DNA of 64,000 bases from an uncultured Photobacterium sp. (GCA_947039005.1 CAMQXY010000001.1:22797-86796); one strand, 5' to 3'. Shown: positions 27,300-36,537, counted from the stretch's first letter. A program made the numbers and translations. The notes: generated from the letters alone by a model not told the origin.

Positions 27300-29471
27300 T
27301 TATAGTGCAGTTAACTTAGCGTATTGGGTCACTAACCACTTAATCCCTTCACCATTAAAAGCAACTTGCACTCGACTTTGAGCGCCACTGCCTTCAAAGT
27401 TAATGATCGTCCCTTCACCAAATTTAGGGTGCTGCACCCGCTGACCTAAACTAAAACCAGTCTCGTTAAAGTTATTATTGACTTGGGTTTGGCTAAAACG
27501 ACCACTACTCACTGGACGCGAAACTTGCGCTTTCATTCGTACTTCCTCAACATATTGCTCAGGAATTTCACGAATAAAGCGTGATGGCTTATGGAAGTTA
27601 TCTTTGCCATATATACGTCGCATTTCTGCATAAGTGATATACAACTTCTTCATTGCTCGCGTCATGCCGACATAACACAAGCGACGCTCTTCTTCTAACC
27701 GATCCGCTTCTTCAATGGTGCGTGAGCTTGGGAACATCCCTTCTTCAACGCCGACCATAAACACCACTGGAAATTCTAATCCTTTGGCGCTGTGCATGGT
27801 CATTAGCTGCACCGCATCTTCAAAGGCATCCGCTTGACCATCACCCGCTTCTAATGCCGCATGGGCTAAGAACGCTGACAACGGATTCATATCCGCCGCT
27901 TCTTCAGGGATTTCAAACTGACGGGTTGCAGTGACTAATTCTTCTAAGTTCTCGATTCGCGCTTGGGCTTTTTCGCCTTTTTCTTGCTCATACATTGCCC
28001 GTAACCCTGAATGACGAATAACATCATCAGTTTGTTGGTACATTGGCAATTCAGCGGTGTCATCTTCTAGCGCATTAATCAATTCAATAAAGCGCTGTAA
28101 TGCATTGGCCGCACGCCCCGCAAGTACTTGCTCATCTAATAACGCCAGACTCGATTGCCACATGGTTAAACCACGATCACGGGCGGTTAAACGAATGGTT
28201 TCTAGGGTACGATCGCCTAAACCACGGGTTGGAGTATTAACAACCCGTTCAAATGAAGCATCATCATTACGATTACCAACAAGGCGCAAATAAGCTAACG
28301 CATCTTTAATTTCTTGGCGCTCAAAGAAACGCATGCCGCCATAAATACGATACGGCATTCCCGCCTGAATTAACGCTTCTTCTAATACTCGCGATTGGGC
28401 ATTACTGCGGTACAGAAAAGCGGTATCGCTAAGACTGCCACCTTGGTCACGCCACTCTCTGATTTTACCCACAGCGAACCGTGCTTCATCAAGTTCATTA
28501 AAGGCAGAATACAAAGAAATTGGCTCGCCATCGCCATCTTCTGTCCATAAATTCTTACCCATACGAGCGGTATTATTGGCGATAAGCTCATTGGCAGCAT
28601 TAAGAATATTGGCGGTAGAACGGTAATTCTGCTCCAAAAATATCGATGAAGCGTTATTAAAATCATTTAAAAAGCGTTGAATATTCTCAACTTGTGCGCC
28701 ACGCCAACCATAAATAGATTGGTCATCATCACCGACAATCATCACATGACAATCAGGGCCAGCCATTAATCGCAGCCACGCAAATTGAATATTGTTGGTA
28801 TCTTGAAACTCGTCGACCAAAATATGTTTAAAGCGCGCTTGGTAATGCTCACGGATATGTTTGTTATCACGTAATAACTCAAACGAGCGCAGCAATAACT
28901 CGGCAAAATCGACCAAACCCGCACGATCACAGGCTTCTTGATAAGCGGTATAAATGCGCAACCACGTTTGCTCAACCGGATCGTTATAGGTTTCAACATG
29001 CTGTGGGCGTAAACCTTCGTCTTTCTTGGCATTGATATACCAAGCACCTTGACGAGCAGGCCAATGTTTTTCATCTAAATTCTGCGCTTTAATCAACCGG
29101 CGTAGTAACCGCATCTGATCATCAGAATCTAAAATATTAAAATCTTCAGGTAGGCGCGCATCCAAATAGTGGGCGCGTAACATGCGGTGACATAAGCCAT
29201 GGAAAGTACCATTCCACATCCCAGCACTCGAACCATGCATTAATTCATTAATACGACCGCGCATTTCAGCCGCCGCTTTATTGGTAAACGTTACCGACAT
29301 AATCGAGTACGGTGACGCTTGTTCAACCGTCAACAACCAAGCAATACGATGCACTAGCACACGGGTTTTACCACTGCCCGCGCCCGCCAATACTAGGTGA
29401 TTACCCAACGGCGCAGCCACCGCCTCGCGTTGTTTATCATTGAGGCCATCTAATAGAAGTGAAACGTCCAT
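27300..29471 (-). CDS. uvrD: DNA helicase II
   Basis: 723-residue SF1 3'-5' helicase of mismatch and nucleotide-excision repair. Visible motifs: LAGAGSGKTRVL (Walker A, ~residue 30), TFTNKAAAEMRGR (Ia), LVDEFQDTNNIQ (II), VGDDDQSIYGWRGA (III), LEQNYRST (IV), MTMHSAKGLEFPVVF (V) and EERRLCYVGMTRAMK (VI). The C-terminus has the Tudor-like VQHPKFGEGTIINFEG that binds RNA polymerase. Length fits UvrD (720 in E. coli), not Rep. In E. coli uvrD follows yigB; here the buf operon lies between them on the other strand. Confidence 0.97.
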   Translation of the reverse strand: MDVSLLLDGLNDKQREAVAAPLGNHLVLAGAGSGKTRVLVHRIAWLLTVEQASPYSIMSVTFTNKAAAEMRGRINELMHGSSAGMWNGTFHGLCHRMLRAHYLDARLPEDFNILDSDDQMRLLRRLIKAQNLDEKHWPARQGAWYINAKKDEGLRPQHVETYNDPVEQTWLRIYTAYQEACDRAGLVDFAELLLRSFELLRDNKHIREHYQARFKHILVDEFQDTNNIQFAWLRLMAGPDCHVMIVGDDDQSIYGWRGAQVENIQRFLNDFNNASSIFLEQNYRSTANILNAANELIANNTARMGKNLWTEDGDGEPISLYSAFNELDEARFAVGKIREWRDQGGSLSDTAFLYRSNAQSRVLEEALIQAGMPYRIYGGMRFFERQEIKDALAYLRLVGNRNDDASFERVVNTPTRGLGDRTLETIRLTARDRGLTMWQSSLALLDEQVLAGRAANALQRFIELINALEDDTAELPMYQQTDDVIRHSGLRAMYEQEKGEKAQARIENLEELVTATRQFEIPEEAADMNPLSAFLAHAALEAGDGQADAFEDAVQLMTMHSAKGLEFPVVFMVGVEEGMFPSSRTIEEADRLEEERRLCYVGMTRAMKKLYITYAEMRRIYGKDNFHKPSRFIREIPEQYVEEVRMKAQVSRPVSSGRFSQTQVNNNFNETGFSLGQRVQHPKFGEGTIINFEGSGAQSRVQVAFNGEGIKWLVTQYAKLTAL

Positions 29472-29584
29472 CGCTATCTACTGGTTATTTATACAATGGT
29501 GATGATTATACCAGCCCCAATAAAGATTGCTGCGATATCTTTGTGGCGATTTTCGCAGAGTTCAGAAACACAAAAACAACATCA

Positions 29585-29614
29585 TTGTTAAAATAATTAA
29601 CATCATTGTGTAAT
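29585..29614 (+). promoter_or_regulatory. Candidate sigma-70 promoter of the buf operon
   Basis: TTGTTA (29585-29590), 18-bp spacer, TGTAAT (29609-29614), 94 bp before bufA. It is only a moderate match, and an ECF-type promoter ending in CGTC just downstream cannot be excluded. No dyad for a known metal regulator is obvious. Confidence 0.3.
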
Positions 29615-29707
29615 AAATATCGTCTTTACTGTGTCTATTATTCTAAGGGCGTATTAATGCCACCAAATGACCGCAAACCAACCCTCAATAATAAGCAAGG
29701 AATTATC

Positions 29708-29983
29708 ATGAAAAAAACCAATATTGCCTTAGCATCAGCGATGACTGGATTAATTGCACTGGCAGGATCGCTTGCCTCAACGACTGCCGTAGCCGAAGAA
29801 ATGGGCAAAAAAATGGCCAAAGAAAAATGTTATGGCGTCAGCAAGGCAGGTAAGAATGATTGCGCCACCAAAACCAGTTCTTGTGCTGGATCTGCAAAAG
29901 AAGATGCTCAAAAAGATGCCTTTGTAGTCGTGCCAAAAGGACTCTGTGATCGCCTCCATGGCGGTTCAACTGAGAAGGCGTAA
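29708..29983 (+). CDS. bufA1: Bufferin precursor BufA1 (DUF2282 family)
   Basis: 91-residue precursor of a ribosomally made, modified metal-binding peptide. Residues 1-29 are a Sec signal peptide with the cut expected after AVA. The mature part has four Cys (41, 52, 59, 80) in the family pattern EKCYGVSKAGKNDCA...SSCAG...KGLC. In studied bufferins the MNIO enzyme turns central Cys into thiooxazoles that bind copper. The frame is open back to 29606, but ATG 29708 has AAGGA 5 bases upstream and puts the signal sequence first. It is the first gene of a four-gene operon; bufB starts 5 bases later. The metal bound here is not known. Confidence 0.9.
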   Translation: MKKTNIALASAMTGLIALAGSLASTTAVAEEMGKKMAKEKCYGVSKAGKNDCATKTSSCAGSAKEDAQKDAFVVVPKGLCDRLHGGSTEKA

Positions 29984-29987
29984 CTAA

Positions 29988-30851
29988 GTGGATTTTTCAT
30001 CCCAACAGCCAATTGGGGTGGGTTTACGCTCACCTCATATTGCTGAGATCATTACCAGCCAGCCACCAATAGGATGGTTAGAAATTCACAGTGAAAACTA
30101 TTTCAACCCGCATTCATTAGCGCGTCAACAACTGCGCCAATTACAGTCTCATTATCCTATTAGCTGCCATGGCATTGGGCTGTCATTAGGATCTACCGAT
30201 CCGCTCAACCTTGAGCATTTACAGCAACTCAAACAATTAATCACTGAGGCTAAACCGTTTTTAATTTCAGATCACCTCAGTTGGAGTTCGGTTGATGGTC
30301 AATTCTTTAATGACTTATTGCCGTTACCGTATACCGAAGAGGCACTGGATAATTTTTGCGATAAAGTCGATCAAGTTCAGCACGCATTAAACCGTCAAAT
30401 GCTGATTGAAAATCCATCCAGTTATTTACAGTTTCAACATTCAACCATTCCAGAATGGGAATTTTTAATGGCAGTACAGCGACGAACAGGCTGCGGATTA
30501 TTATTGGATTTAAATAATATTTATGTCAGTAGTTTCAATCATCACTTTGATTGCCAAACCTATTTAGCGGCTATCGACCCAACCGTAGTTCAAGAAATAC
30601 ACCTCGCAGGATTTATTCGTAAACAGCTCCCTCAAGGCGAAGTCTGGATTGATACTCACAGTCAACCCGTCAGTGCTGCAGTATGGCAACTGTATCAACA
30701 ATGGATCCGTTGTCATGGTAGCCACACCCCAACCTTAATTGAATGGGATGCGGAGATTCCATCCCTAGCAACATTACTCGCTGAAGCGAATAAAGCCCAA
30801 GCCATTATCGATAAGGAGTTCGCCAATGACATCATCATCAACAGCGCCTAA
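29988..30851 (+). CDS. bufB: Bufferin maturation enzyme BufB (MNIO, DUF692)
   Basis: 287-residue multinuclear non-heme iron-dependent oxidase with a TIM-barrel fold. Likely metal-binding and active-site segments are LEIHSENYF (~residue 32), SCHGIGLSLGS, ISDHLSW, IENPSSYLQF, LLDLNNIYVSSFNH, EIHLAGF, DTHSQPV and LIEWD. Their spacing fits the DUF692/MbnB superfamily. The role is modification of Cys in BufA1. It begins with GTG 29988; the ribosome site GAGAAGG overlaps the end of bufA1. The stop lies 26 bases inside bufC, so translation is coupled. Cytoplasmic, acting before export. Confidence 0.93.
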   Translation: MDFSSQQPIGVGLRSPHIAEIITSQPPIGWLEIHSENYFNPHSLARQQLRQLQSHYPISCHGIGLSLGSTDPLNLEHLQQLKQLITEAKPFLISDHLSWSSVDGQFFNDLLPLPYTEEALDNFCDKVDQVQHALNRQMLIENPSSYLQFQHSTIPEWEFLMAVQRRTGCGLLLDLNNIYVSSFNHHFDCQTYLAAIDPTVVQEIHLAGFIRKQLPQGEVWIDTHSQPVSAAVWQLYQQWIRCHGSHTPTLIEWDAEIPSLATLLAEANKAQAIIDKEFANDIIINSA

Positions 30852-31629
30852 CTTACACCAACTACAACACCAATTTGCCGCAGCCTTACAGTATCAATCC
30901 CACGATTTACCCACCACAATCGTGAGTGATCATTTTAGTGCACAGCAACGACTGCAACTGTACTGCAATAATTTTATTATTGGCGTCACTGAGGTATTAG
31001 CAAGTGTCTATTCCACTGTTAACGCAATGATTGGCGATGACTGTTTTGCACAATTAGCTCGGCTACATATTCTTAATCACCCATTACGGCAAGGTGATGT
31101 CAGCGTTTATGGTAACGATTTTGCTGCGACAATTACCGCCCAAGCATCGTTATCACAGAGTCTGCCTTATTTAGCTGATCTTGCCACACTAGAATGGCAA
31201 CGAGATATTGTCAGCCGCTTAGCTTGCCATGATGGTCGCTTACCGCTAGAAAAGTTGCGCCAACTCGAACATCCAACCGATGCTCTTTGTCCGCACCATT
31301 ATTATTTTCAAATTCCAGCTGCTACTCGAATTTTTAGCAGTCAATATGCGGTGGTCTCATTATGGGAAGTGGTTAATCAAGCTGATGATGATCACCAACA
31401 ACAATTATTAGCGGATCTTGATATTAATCAGCCCCAATCAGCCCTGATTCAACATTATCAATGGCAAATTTGGCAGCAAGCTATCACGCCAGAATTAATC
31501 GCTTTAGTTACCGACTGCCAACAACAACGTCCAATCGCAGCGCTAACACCTGCACAACTAACCCTGTTACCACAATTATTACACCACCACTTAGTTGACG
31601 ATATTTGTAAGGTTACTATTGATGATTAA
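30826..31629 (+). CDS. bufC: Bufferin maturation partner BufC (DUF2063)
   Basis: 267-residue cytoplasmic protein. The N-terminal part (residues ~8-100) is the DUF2063 domain: QQRLQLYCNNFIIGVTEVLA and VYSTVNAMIGDDCFAQLARL. This is the partner that helps the MNIO enzyme grip its peptide, in the manner of MbnC. The C-terminal part (LADLATLEWQRDIV and on) is the usual helical extension, ending in a Gln/Leu-rich segment. It overlaps bufB by 26 bases and bufD by 8. The ribosome site AAGGAG is 7 bases from the ATG. Fit to the family is good; the detailed role is taken from other systems. Confidence 0.88.
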   Translation: MTSSSTAPNLHQLQHQFAAALQYQSHDLPTTIVSDHFSAQQRLQLYCNNFIIGVTEVLASVYSTVNAMIGDDCFAQLARLHILNHPLRQGDVSVYGNDFAATITAQASLSQSLPYLADLATLEWQRDIVSRLACHDGRLPLEKLRQLEHPTDALCPHHYYFQIPAATRIFSSQYAVVSLWEVVNQADDDHQQQLLADLDINQPQSALIQHYQWQIWQQAITPELIALVTDCQQQRPIAALTPAQLTLLPQLLHHHLVDDICKVTIDD

Positions 31630-32077
31630 TTTTATGCGCACCATTGATCCTTTTTTTCAGCGACTAACCCACCCTCTGCAACCACTGTTATTACTCTTTA
31701 GTCGGCTTTGGGTCGCCATGGCATTTTTTAAATCCGGATTAATTAAATATGGCAGTTGGGATAGCACTCTGTATCTGTTTGAATACGAATATCAAGTACC
31801 TATTTTACCGTGGCAATTTGCCGCTTATAGTGGCACCGCGGTTGAATTAATCGTGCCTGCTTTTTTAGCCTTGGGATTATTTGCACGACCAATGGCAATA
31901 CTGTTATTTGGATTTAATATTATTGCAGTAGTGTCATACCCTGCGCTATGGCAGCAGGGTTTTTATGATCACCAACTATGGGGAATGATGTTATTAGTAA
32001 TAATATTCTGGGGAGCTGGAAAATTATCCATCGATCAGTGGTTAAATAAATACCGTACCAATAATTATGGATTCTAA
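31622..32077 (+). CDS. bufD: DoxX-family membrane protein BufD
   Basis: 151-residue inner-membrane protein with four hydrophobic segments (residues ~18-40, 60-82, 85-105, 112-132). It carries the DoxX signature RLWVAMAFFKSGLIKYGSWD and ends in KLSIDQWLN. A DoxX gene is the regular fourth member of bufferin operons; its function is not settled. ATG 31622 is favoured over the open frame from 31595: AAGG lies 9 bases upstream, and the overlap with the bufC stop is the compact ATGATTAA. No intrinsic terminator is visible in the 49 bp before the converging yigB. Confidence 0.85.
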   Translation: MINFMRTIDPFFQRLTHPLQPLLLLFSRLWVAMAFFKSGLIKYGSWDSTLYLFEYEYQVPILPWQFAAYSGTAVELIVPAFLALGLFARPMAILLFGFNIIAVVSYPALWQQGFYDHQLWGMMLLVIIFWGAGKLSIDQWLNKYRTNNYGF

Positions 32078-32126
32078 TGCGATGTTATCCCCATCGAGGC
32101 CTGTCATGATTAAGACTCACCACAGA

Positions 32127-32855
32127 TCAATTGTTAGCCAAACCCACTAGTGGTAATAATTCGGCTAAGTGGGTAATTTCAACATCAGGTAACATCGTCG
32201 CATTAGTGGTGGTTAATGATCGCTGCTGATCATTGTACCAACACGCTTGCAAACCTTGTTGCTTGGCACCAAAAACATCGGTGTGGAGATGATCACCAAC
32301 ATGTAAAATCTGTTGCGCAGGTATACCTAAATGGCGAGTAGCATGCTCAAATAAATCCGCTTCTGGTTTGGCTAACCCATCCCGACCTGCTTGATAGATG
32401 GCACTAAAATATTTTGCCAAGCCTATTTGCTGCGGATCAACATTGCCATTAGTGATCCCCACTAACGGTAATTTAGCGCTTAATAACGCCAACACTCGAT
32501 GAGTTTCAGCAGGCACATCAACCTTGTTGCGCTCAACCAAGACTAATTCCAACCCTTGCCGCGCAGCTAACTCTGCCTCTTTAAGACGCCATCCTAACTG
32601 CATTAAACTAATTTTTAAGGCTTCATACCGCCACTCACTAACATCATGAATCAAACTTGAATCAACCGCAGCAAGTTGTTGCTTTACACGCTGCCAATCA
32701 TCACGACTGATCATAGTCGGCTGTGGCAATAGTTGTGCTAACCAATCAAACATCGCCTGCTCGGCACGTACAATCACCGGATGGTTATCATACAGCGTGT
32801 CATCAAGATCAAACGTAAGAGCGTTAATCGGGCCTAAGTGACGATAAAATTGCAT
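32127..32855 (-). CDS. yigB: HAD phosphatase YigB
   Basis: 242-residue HAD-superfamily phosphatase. Motif I TFDLDDTLYD (~residue 14), motif II ITNGN, and motif III/IV with GLAKPEADLFEH and HVGDHLHTDVFGAKQQG are all intact. YigB dephosphorylates FMN and the riboflavin intermediate 5-amino-6-(5-phosphoribitylamino)uracil in E. coli. It follows xerC by 33 bp, the usual order dapF-(yigA)-xerC-yigB. A small cap domain of C1 type is expected at residues ~18-100. Specific substrate assignment is by orthology. Confidence 0.9.
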   Translation of the reverse strand: MQFYRHLGPINALTFDLDDTLYDNHPVIVRAEQAMFDWLAQLLPQPTMISRDDWQRVKQQLAAVDSSLIHDVSEWRYEALKISLMQLGWRLKEAELAARQGLELVLVERNKVDVPAETHRVLALLSAKLPLVGITNGNVDPQQIGLAKYFSAIYQAGRDGLAKPEADLFEHATRHLGIPAQQILHVGDHLHTDVFGAKQQGLQACWYNDQQRSLTTTNATMLPDVEITHLAELLPLVGLANN

Positions 32856-32888
32856 GGTTGATCCTATAACTTACTGTTCAAGAAAGCA

Positions 32889-33797
32889 TTAACGACGTTT
32901 GGCACGTGGATGAGCCTCATCATAGACTTTGGCTAAATGCTGAAAATCAAGATGCGTATAGATTTGGGTGGTGGTTAAATTCGCATGACCTAATAATTCT
33001 TGAACGGCGCGTAAGTCACCACTCGATTCCAACATGTGGGTTGCAAAACTATGGCGTAATTTATGCGGATTAATATGACTCGATACCGACTGTTTTTGTC
33101 CCCATTCCGCCATTCTTTTTTGAACATTACGGTTTGAAATTCGATGCCCAAGCTTCGATACAAATAACCCATTTTCATCAGCGTTGGCAATATTTCCACG
33201 TAATTTAAGCCAATTACCCACCCATTCACAGGCTAAACCGGCAAAAGGAACAATCCGTTCTTTATCACCTTTACCGATAACCCGTAAATCGCCTTTGGTT
33301 AAATTAATGTCACGCACATCTAAACCCACCAATTCAGATAAACGTAAACCTGCGCCATACATTAATTCCATCATGGCGCGATCACGAACGGCCAATGGAT
33401 CATCGTCCTTAACATTTAGCAATTGATTCATTTCATCAACATCGAGGTTTTTAGGCAATGGCCGTGCTTTACGCGGTGCCGCAACACCTTTCGCAGGGTT
33501 AGCAGGTAACAATTGCTGACGCACAAGATAATCAAAGAAACTGCGTAACGCAGATAACCGCATCGCTAAACTGCTGGCTTTGAGACCATTACGCATCCCT
33601 TTACTGGCAATTTGGCGCACCCAGCCAGCATCAACTTGCTGCCAGTTTTCAACCCCAAGTTCTAACAATTGCTCGGCAATACAGGTTAATTGGCGTTTAT
33701 AATTTTGCTGCGTATGTAAACTGAGTTCACGCTCACTACGCAAATATTCATAAAAACGCTCTAGGGGTTGTTCAAAACTTTGGGGAAGCGTGCTCAC
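32889..33797 (-). CDS. xerC: Tyrosine recombinase XerC
   Basis: 302-residue recombinase that resolves chromosome dimers at dif with XerD. The N-terminal core-binding domain begins [20 protein letters not shown]. The catalytic set is complete: Arg in [13 protein letters not shown], Lys in IGKGDKER, HxLR in [14 protein letters not shown], His in [11 protein letters not shown] and the nucleophile in IYTHLDF. I start at GTG 33797 because ACGAGG lies 5 bases upstream; an in-frame ATG at 33821 has no ribosome site. It directly follows dapF: the DUF484 (yigA) gene that usually separates them is missing. Confidence 0.95.
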   Translation of the reverse strand: MSTLPQSFEQPLERFYEYLRSERELSLHTQQNYKRQLTCIAEQLLELGVENWQQVDAGWVRQIASKGMRNGLKASSLAMRLSALRSFFDYLVRQQLLPANPAKGVAAPRKARPLPKNLDVDEMNQLLNVKDDDPLAVRDRAMMELMYGAGLRLSELVGLDVRDINLTKGDLRVIGKGDKERIVPFAGLACEWVGNWLKLRGNIANADENGLFVSKLGHRISNRNVQKRMAEWGQKQSVSSHINPHKLRHSFATHMLESSGDLRAVQELLGHANLTTTQIYTHLDFQHLAKVYDEAHPRAKRR

Positions 33798-33849
33798 ATA
33801 AACCTCGTTAATTAGCGCCATTCGCTATAATGACAAGCTATAGATATCA

Positions 33850-34680
33850 CTATTGAATAAATTGACCATCAAACACATGGGCAACAGGACCCGTCATAAA
33901 TAACGGCTTACCCTCGCCGGCCCAGCGAATATATAAATCGCCACCGGGTAAACACACTTTAACATTCTCATCCAGCAGCCCTTGACTGTAACCAATCGCC
34001 ACCGCAGCACAAGCACCACTACCACACGCCTGAGTTTCACCCACACCACGCTCATAAACCCGTAATTTCACAGTGCCCCGATCAATGATCTGCATAAAAC
34101 CTGCGTTTACACGTTCAGGGAAACGTTCGTGTGATTCAAGTAACGGCCCCAATGTTTCAACCTCTGCGGTATCAACATCATCAACAATAGTGACACAATG
34201 GGGATTACCCATACTAACAGCGCCACAAAACAAAGTTTGCTCACCGACCCGTAACAAGTAGGTTTTCTCAGCCTGCTTAGCTCGCATCGGTATTTTAGCG
34301 GGTTCAAAATTAGGCGCGCCCATATTAACGGTAACTTGACCGTCACTTTCGAGCTTTAACACCATTTTTCCGGCTTTAGTGCTCACGGAAATATGGTATT
34401 TATTGGTTAAGCCTTTCATTGATACAAAGCGCGCAAAACAACGGGCGCCGTTACCACATTGCTCAACTTCACTCCCATCAGCATTAAAAATGCGATAGTG
34501 GAAATCCGTTTCAGGATCATACGGTGGTTCAACCACCAATAATTGGTCAAAACCAATGCCACGATGACGATCCGCTAAGCGGCGAATAGCATCTGGCGAA
34601 AAAAATACATTTTGCGTGACACAATCGACAACAACAAAATCATTGCCCAGCCCATGCATTTTGGAAAAATTAATCTGCAT
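33850..34680 (-). CDS. dapF: Diaminopimelate epimerase
   Basis: 276-residue epimerase that converts LL- to meso-diaminopimelate for lysine and peptidoglycan. Both catalytic cysteines are present, in [10 protein letters not shown] (~residue 73) and [12 protein letters not shown] (~residue 217). The N-terminus [18 protein letters not shown] is typical, and MGNPHCV is also conserved. Length is standard. It lies 38 bp downstream of lysA, so lptM-lysA-dapF-xerC-yigB probably form one transcript. Confidence 0.98.
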   Translation of the reverse strand: MQINFSKMHGLGNDFVVVDCVTQNVFFSPDAIRRLADRHRGIGFDQLLVVEPPYDPETDFHYRIFNADGSEVEQCGNGARCFARFVSMKGLTNKYHISVSTKAGKMVLKLESDGQVTVNMGAPNFEPAKIPMRAKQAEKTYLLRVGEQTLFCGAVSMGNPHCVTIVDDVDTAEVETLGPLLESHERFPERVNAGFMQIIDRGTVKLRVYERGVGETQACGSGACAAVAIGYSQGLLDENVKVCLPGGDLYIRWAGEGKPLFMTGPVAHVFDGQFIQ

Positions 34681-34718
34681 GATGTTCCTTAATTATTAAG
34701 CTTCAGTTGCGACGACAA

Positions 34719-35969
34719 TCATTTAACGAGATATTCATGCTGCCAAAGTTGCTCTAACGTTTCACGCGCACGCACTAAATGCACTTGCGAGCCATCCACC
34801 ATTACTTCAGCGACGCGAGGACGAGAGTTATAATTAGAGGCCATCACGAAACCATAAGCTCCTGCCGACCTTACCGCAAGGAGATCATCGGCCGCTAAAC
34901 ATAAGTGACGATCTTTACCAATAAAATCGCCCGTTTCACAAATAGGGCCAACCAAATCATAACAGTGGCTTTCACCCTGACGCGGGATCACAGGCACAAT
35001 ATCTTGCCACGCGGAATACAAGGTCGGTCGAATTAAATCATTCATTGCAGCATCTACGATGGCAAAGTTTTTATATTGAGTGTGCTTTAAAAACTCAACC
35101 TTGGTCAGTAATACGCCAGCATTCGCAGCAATCGCGCGCCCAGGCTCAAAAATCAATTCAAGCTCAGGATAAACCGTCAAGCGTGAGAGCAATGCAATCG
35201 CATAATCAGCAGGTAACGGTGGTTGCTCATCGTTATAAGTGACCCCTAAGCCACCACCGAGATCTAAATGTTTTATCTCAATCCCCACCGATTTCAACTC
35301 ATCAATTAATGCTAATAAGCGTTCAGTAGCATCAATAAAAGGCTGTACTTCCGTTAACTGAGAACCAATATGACAATCCATCCCTACCACCTTTAGGTGC
35401 GGTAATTGATGAGCTAATTGATACACTTCAAGCGCACGTTCACGCGCAATACCAAATTTATTGTCGCGCAGCCCAGTTGAAATATAAGGATGGGTATTAG
35501 CATCAACATCAGGATTAATCCGCAATGAAATCGGCGCTATTTTACCTAATTGACCTGCAACATGATTTAAACGCTCTAATTCAGGTTCAGATTCAACATT
35601 AAAACATTTAATCCCGACCTCAAGTGCGCGCTGCATTTCTTGCGCCGTTTTACCTACTCCAGAAAAAACCACCTTAGTAGGATCACCACCAGCGGCTAAT
35701 ACTCGCTCTAACTCCCCCACCGACACAATATCAAACCCAGAGCCTAAACGTGCAAGGACATTAAGAACCCCAAGATTTGAATTGGCTTTTACCGCATAGC
35801 AAATCAAATGAGGCTGAGTGGCGACAGCGTGATCAAACGCATGCCAATGGCGCTCTAAGGTTGCCCGAGAGTAAACATAAAGCGGGGTACCATATTGTGC
35901 GGCTAACTCGGACAATGCCACGTCTTCCGCCCATAATTGTCCATCTTGCTGGTAGTTAAAATAATCCAA
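34719..35969 (-). CDS. lysA: Diaminopimelate decarboxylase
   Basis: 416-residue PLP enzyme of fold type III that makes L-lysine from meso-diaminopimelate. The PLP lysine is in CYAVKANSN (~residue 60). The phosphate and substrate sites are HIGSQ, DLGGGLGV, EPGRAI and GPICETGDFI (Cys/Glu pair across the dimer), with the Tyr in SAGAYGF. Length is normal. It follows the small lptM gene by 61 bp. There is no sign of a lysine riboswitch in that gap. Confidence 0.98.
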   Translation of the reverse strand: MDYFNYQQDGQLWAEDVALSELAAQYGTPLYVYSRATLERHWHAFDHAVATQPHLICYAVKANSNLGVLNVLARLGSGFDIVSVGELERVLAAGGDPTKVVFSGVGKTAQEMQRALEVGIKCFNVESEPELERLNHVAGQLGKIAPISLRINPDVDANTHPYISTGLRDNKFGIARERALEVYQLAHQLPHLKVVGMDCHIGSQLTEVQPFIDATERLLALIDELKSVGIEIKHLDLGGGLGVTYNDEQPPLPADYAIALLSRLTVYPELELIFEPGRAIAANAGVLLTKVEFLKHTQYKNFAIVDAAMNDLIRPTLYSAWQDIVPVIPRQGESHCYDLVGPICETGDFIGKDRHLCLAADDLLAVRSAGAYGFVMASNYNSRPRVAEVMVDGSQVHLVRARETLEQLWQHEYLVK

Positions 35970-36030
35970 TGTTGTCCTTCCCTGTCTGGTTGACTATTAC
36001 TGATATTAAATCATCATCGCTATTATATTT

Positions 36031-36147
36031 TTATTGTGGCTGATGTTGTTGGGGTGCATCCTTTGGCATATAAAGTGGTCCACTTTGGCCACAGCCAGCT
36101 AAAATTAACGATCCTAAGACCAAAATTGCTAATAAACCTTTATGCAT
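36031..36147 (-). CDS. lptM: LPS translocon maturation chaperone LptM (YifL)
   Basis: A 38-residue lipoprotein easily missed by length filters. MHKGLLAILVLGSLILAGCG is a signal peptide with lipobox LAGC (Cys19). It is followed by GQSGPLYMP, the conserved LptM/YifL motif (C-G-x-x-G-P-L-Y-x-P). LptM helps the LptD-LptE complex to mature in the outer membrane. In E. coli yifL lies between cyaY and dapF and is divergent from cyaY; here it is upstream of lysA and divergent from cyaY with a 78-bp gap. The tail APQQHQPQ is polar and not conserved. Confidence 0.9.
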   Translation of the reverse strand: MHKGLLAILVLGSLILAGCGQSGPLYMPKDAPQQHQPQ

Positions 36148-36225
36148 AATTCAAAGCCAGTGATTATCATTCCAATGACCTCTATAATCGCACCAAGAAC
36201 AAGAAATGCAATAGGACGTAATAGG

Positions 36226-36537
36226 ATGAATGATACTGAATTTCACCAACTGGCCGATCTGGCACTAATGCAGATCGAAGAAGGCATCGATGAATCCGGT
36301 GTTGATATTGAGCCAGAAGCCACAGGTAACGTGCTCACATTAGAGTTTGCTAACCGCAGTCAAATTGTAATAAACCGCCAAGAACCGCTACATGAACTAT
36401 GGTTAGCTTCAAAATCAGGTGGTTACCATTTCAAATACACAGGTAGCGAATGGCGCTGTACCCGTAGCGATAAAGAATTATTTACACTACTTAAACAAGA
36501 ATGCAGCCTGCATGCAGGTGAAAATGTAGCTTGGTAA
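36226..36537 (+). CDS. cyaY: Frataxin-like iron protein CyaY
   Basis: 103-residue frataxin homologue that binds IscS and iron and tunes Fe-S cluster assembly. The acidic helix is EFHQLADLALMQIEEGIDES. The beta-sheet carries the motif VLTLEFANRSQIVINRQEP, LHELWLASKSGGYHF and EWRCTRS. The frame is open from 36142, but ATG 36226 (MNDTEFHQL) matches family length and has AGGA upstream. It is divergent from lptM and converges on cyaA, the old neighbour that gave it its name. Confidence 0.96.
   Translation: MNDTEFHQLADLALMQIEEGIDESGVDIEPEATGNVLTLEFANRSQIVINRQEPLHELWLASKSGGYHFKYTGSEWRCTRSDKELFTLLKQECSLHAGENVAW

Noticed and set aside
35970-36030. Lysine riboswitch before lysA
   Set aside because: Only 61 bp to lptM, far too short for the ~170-base L-box, and no conserved segments.
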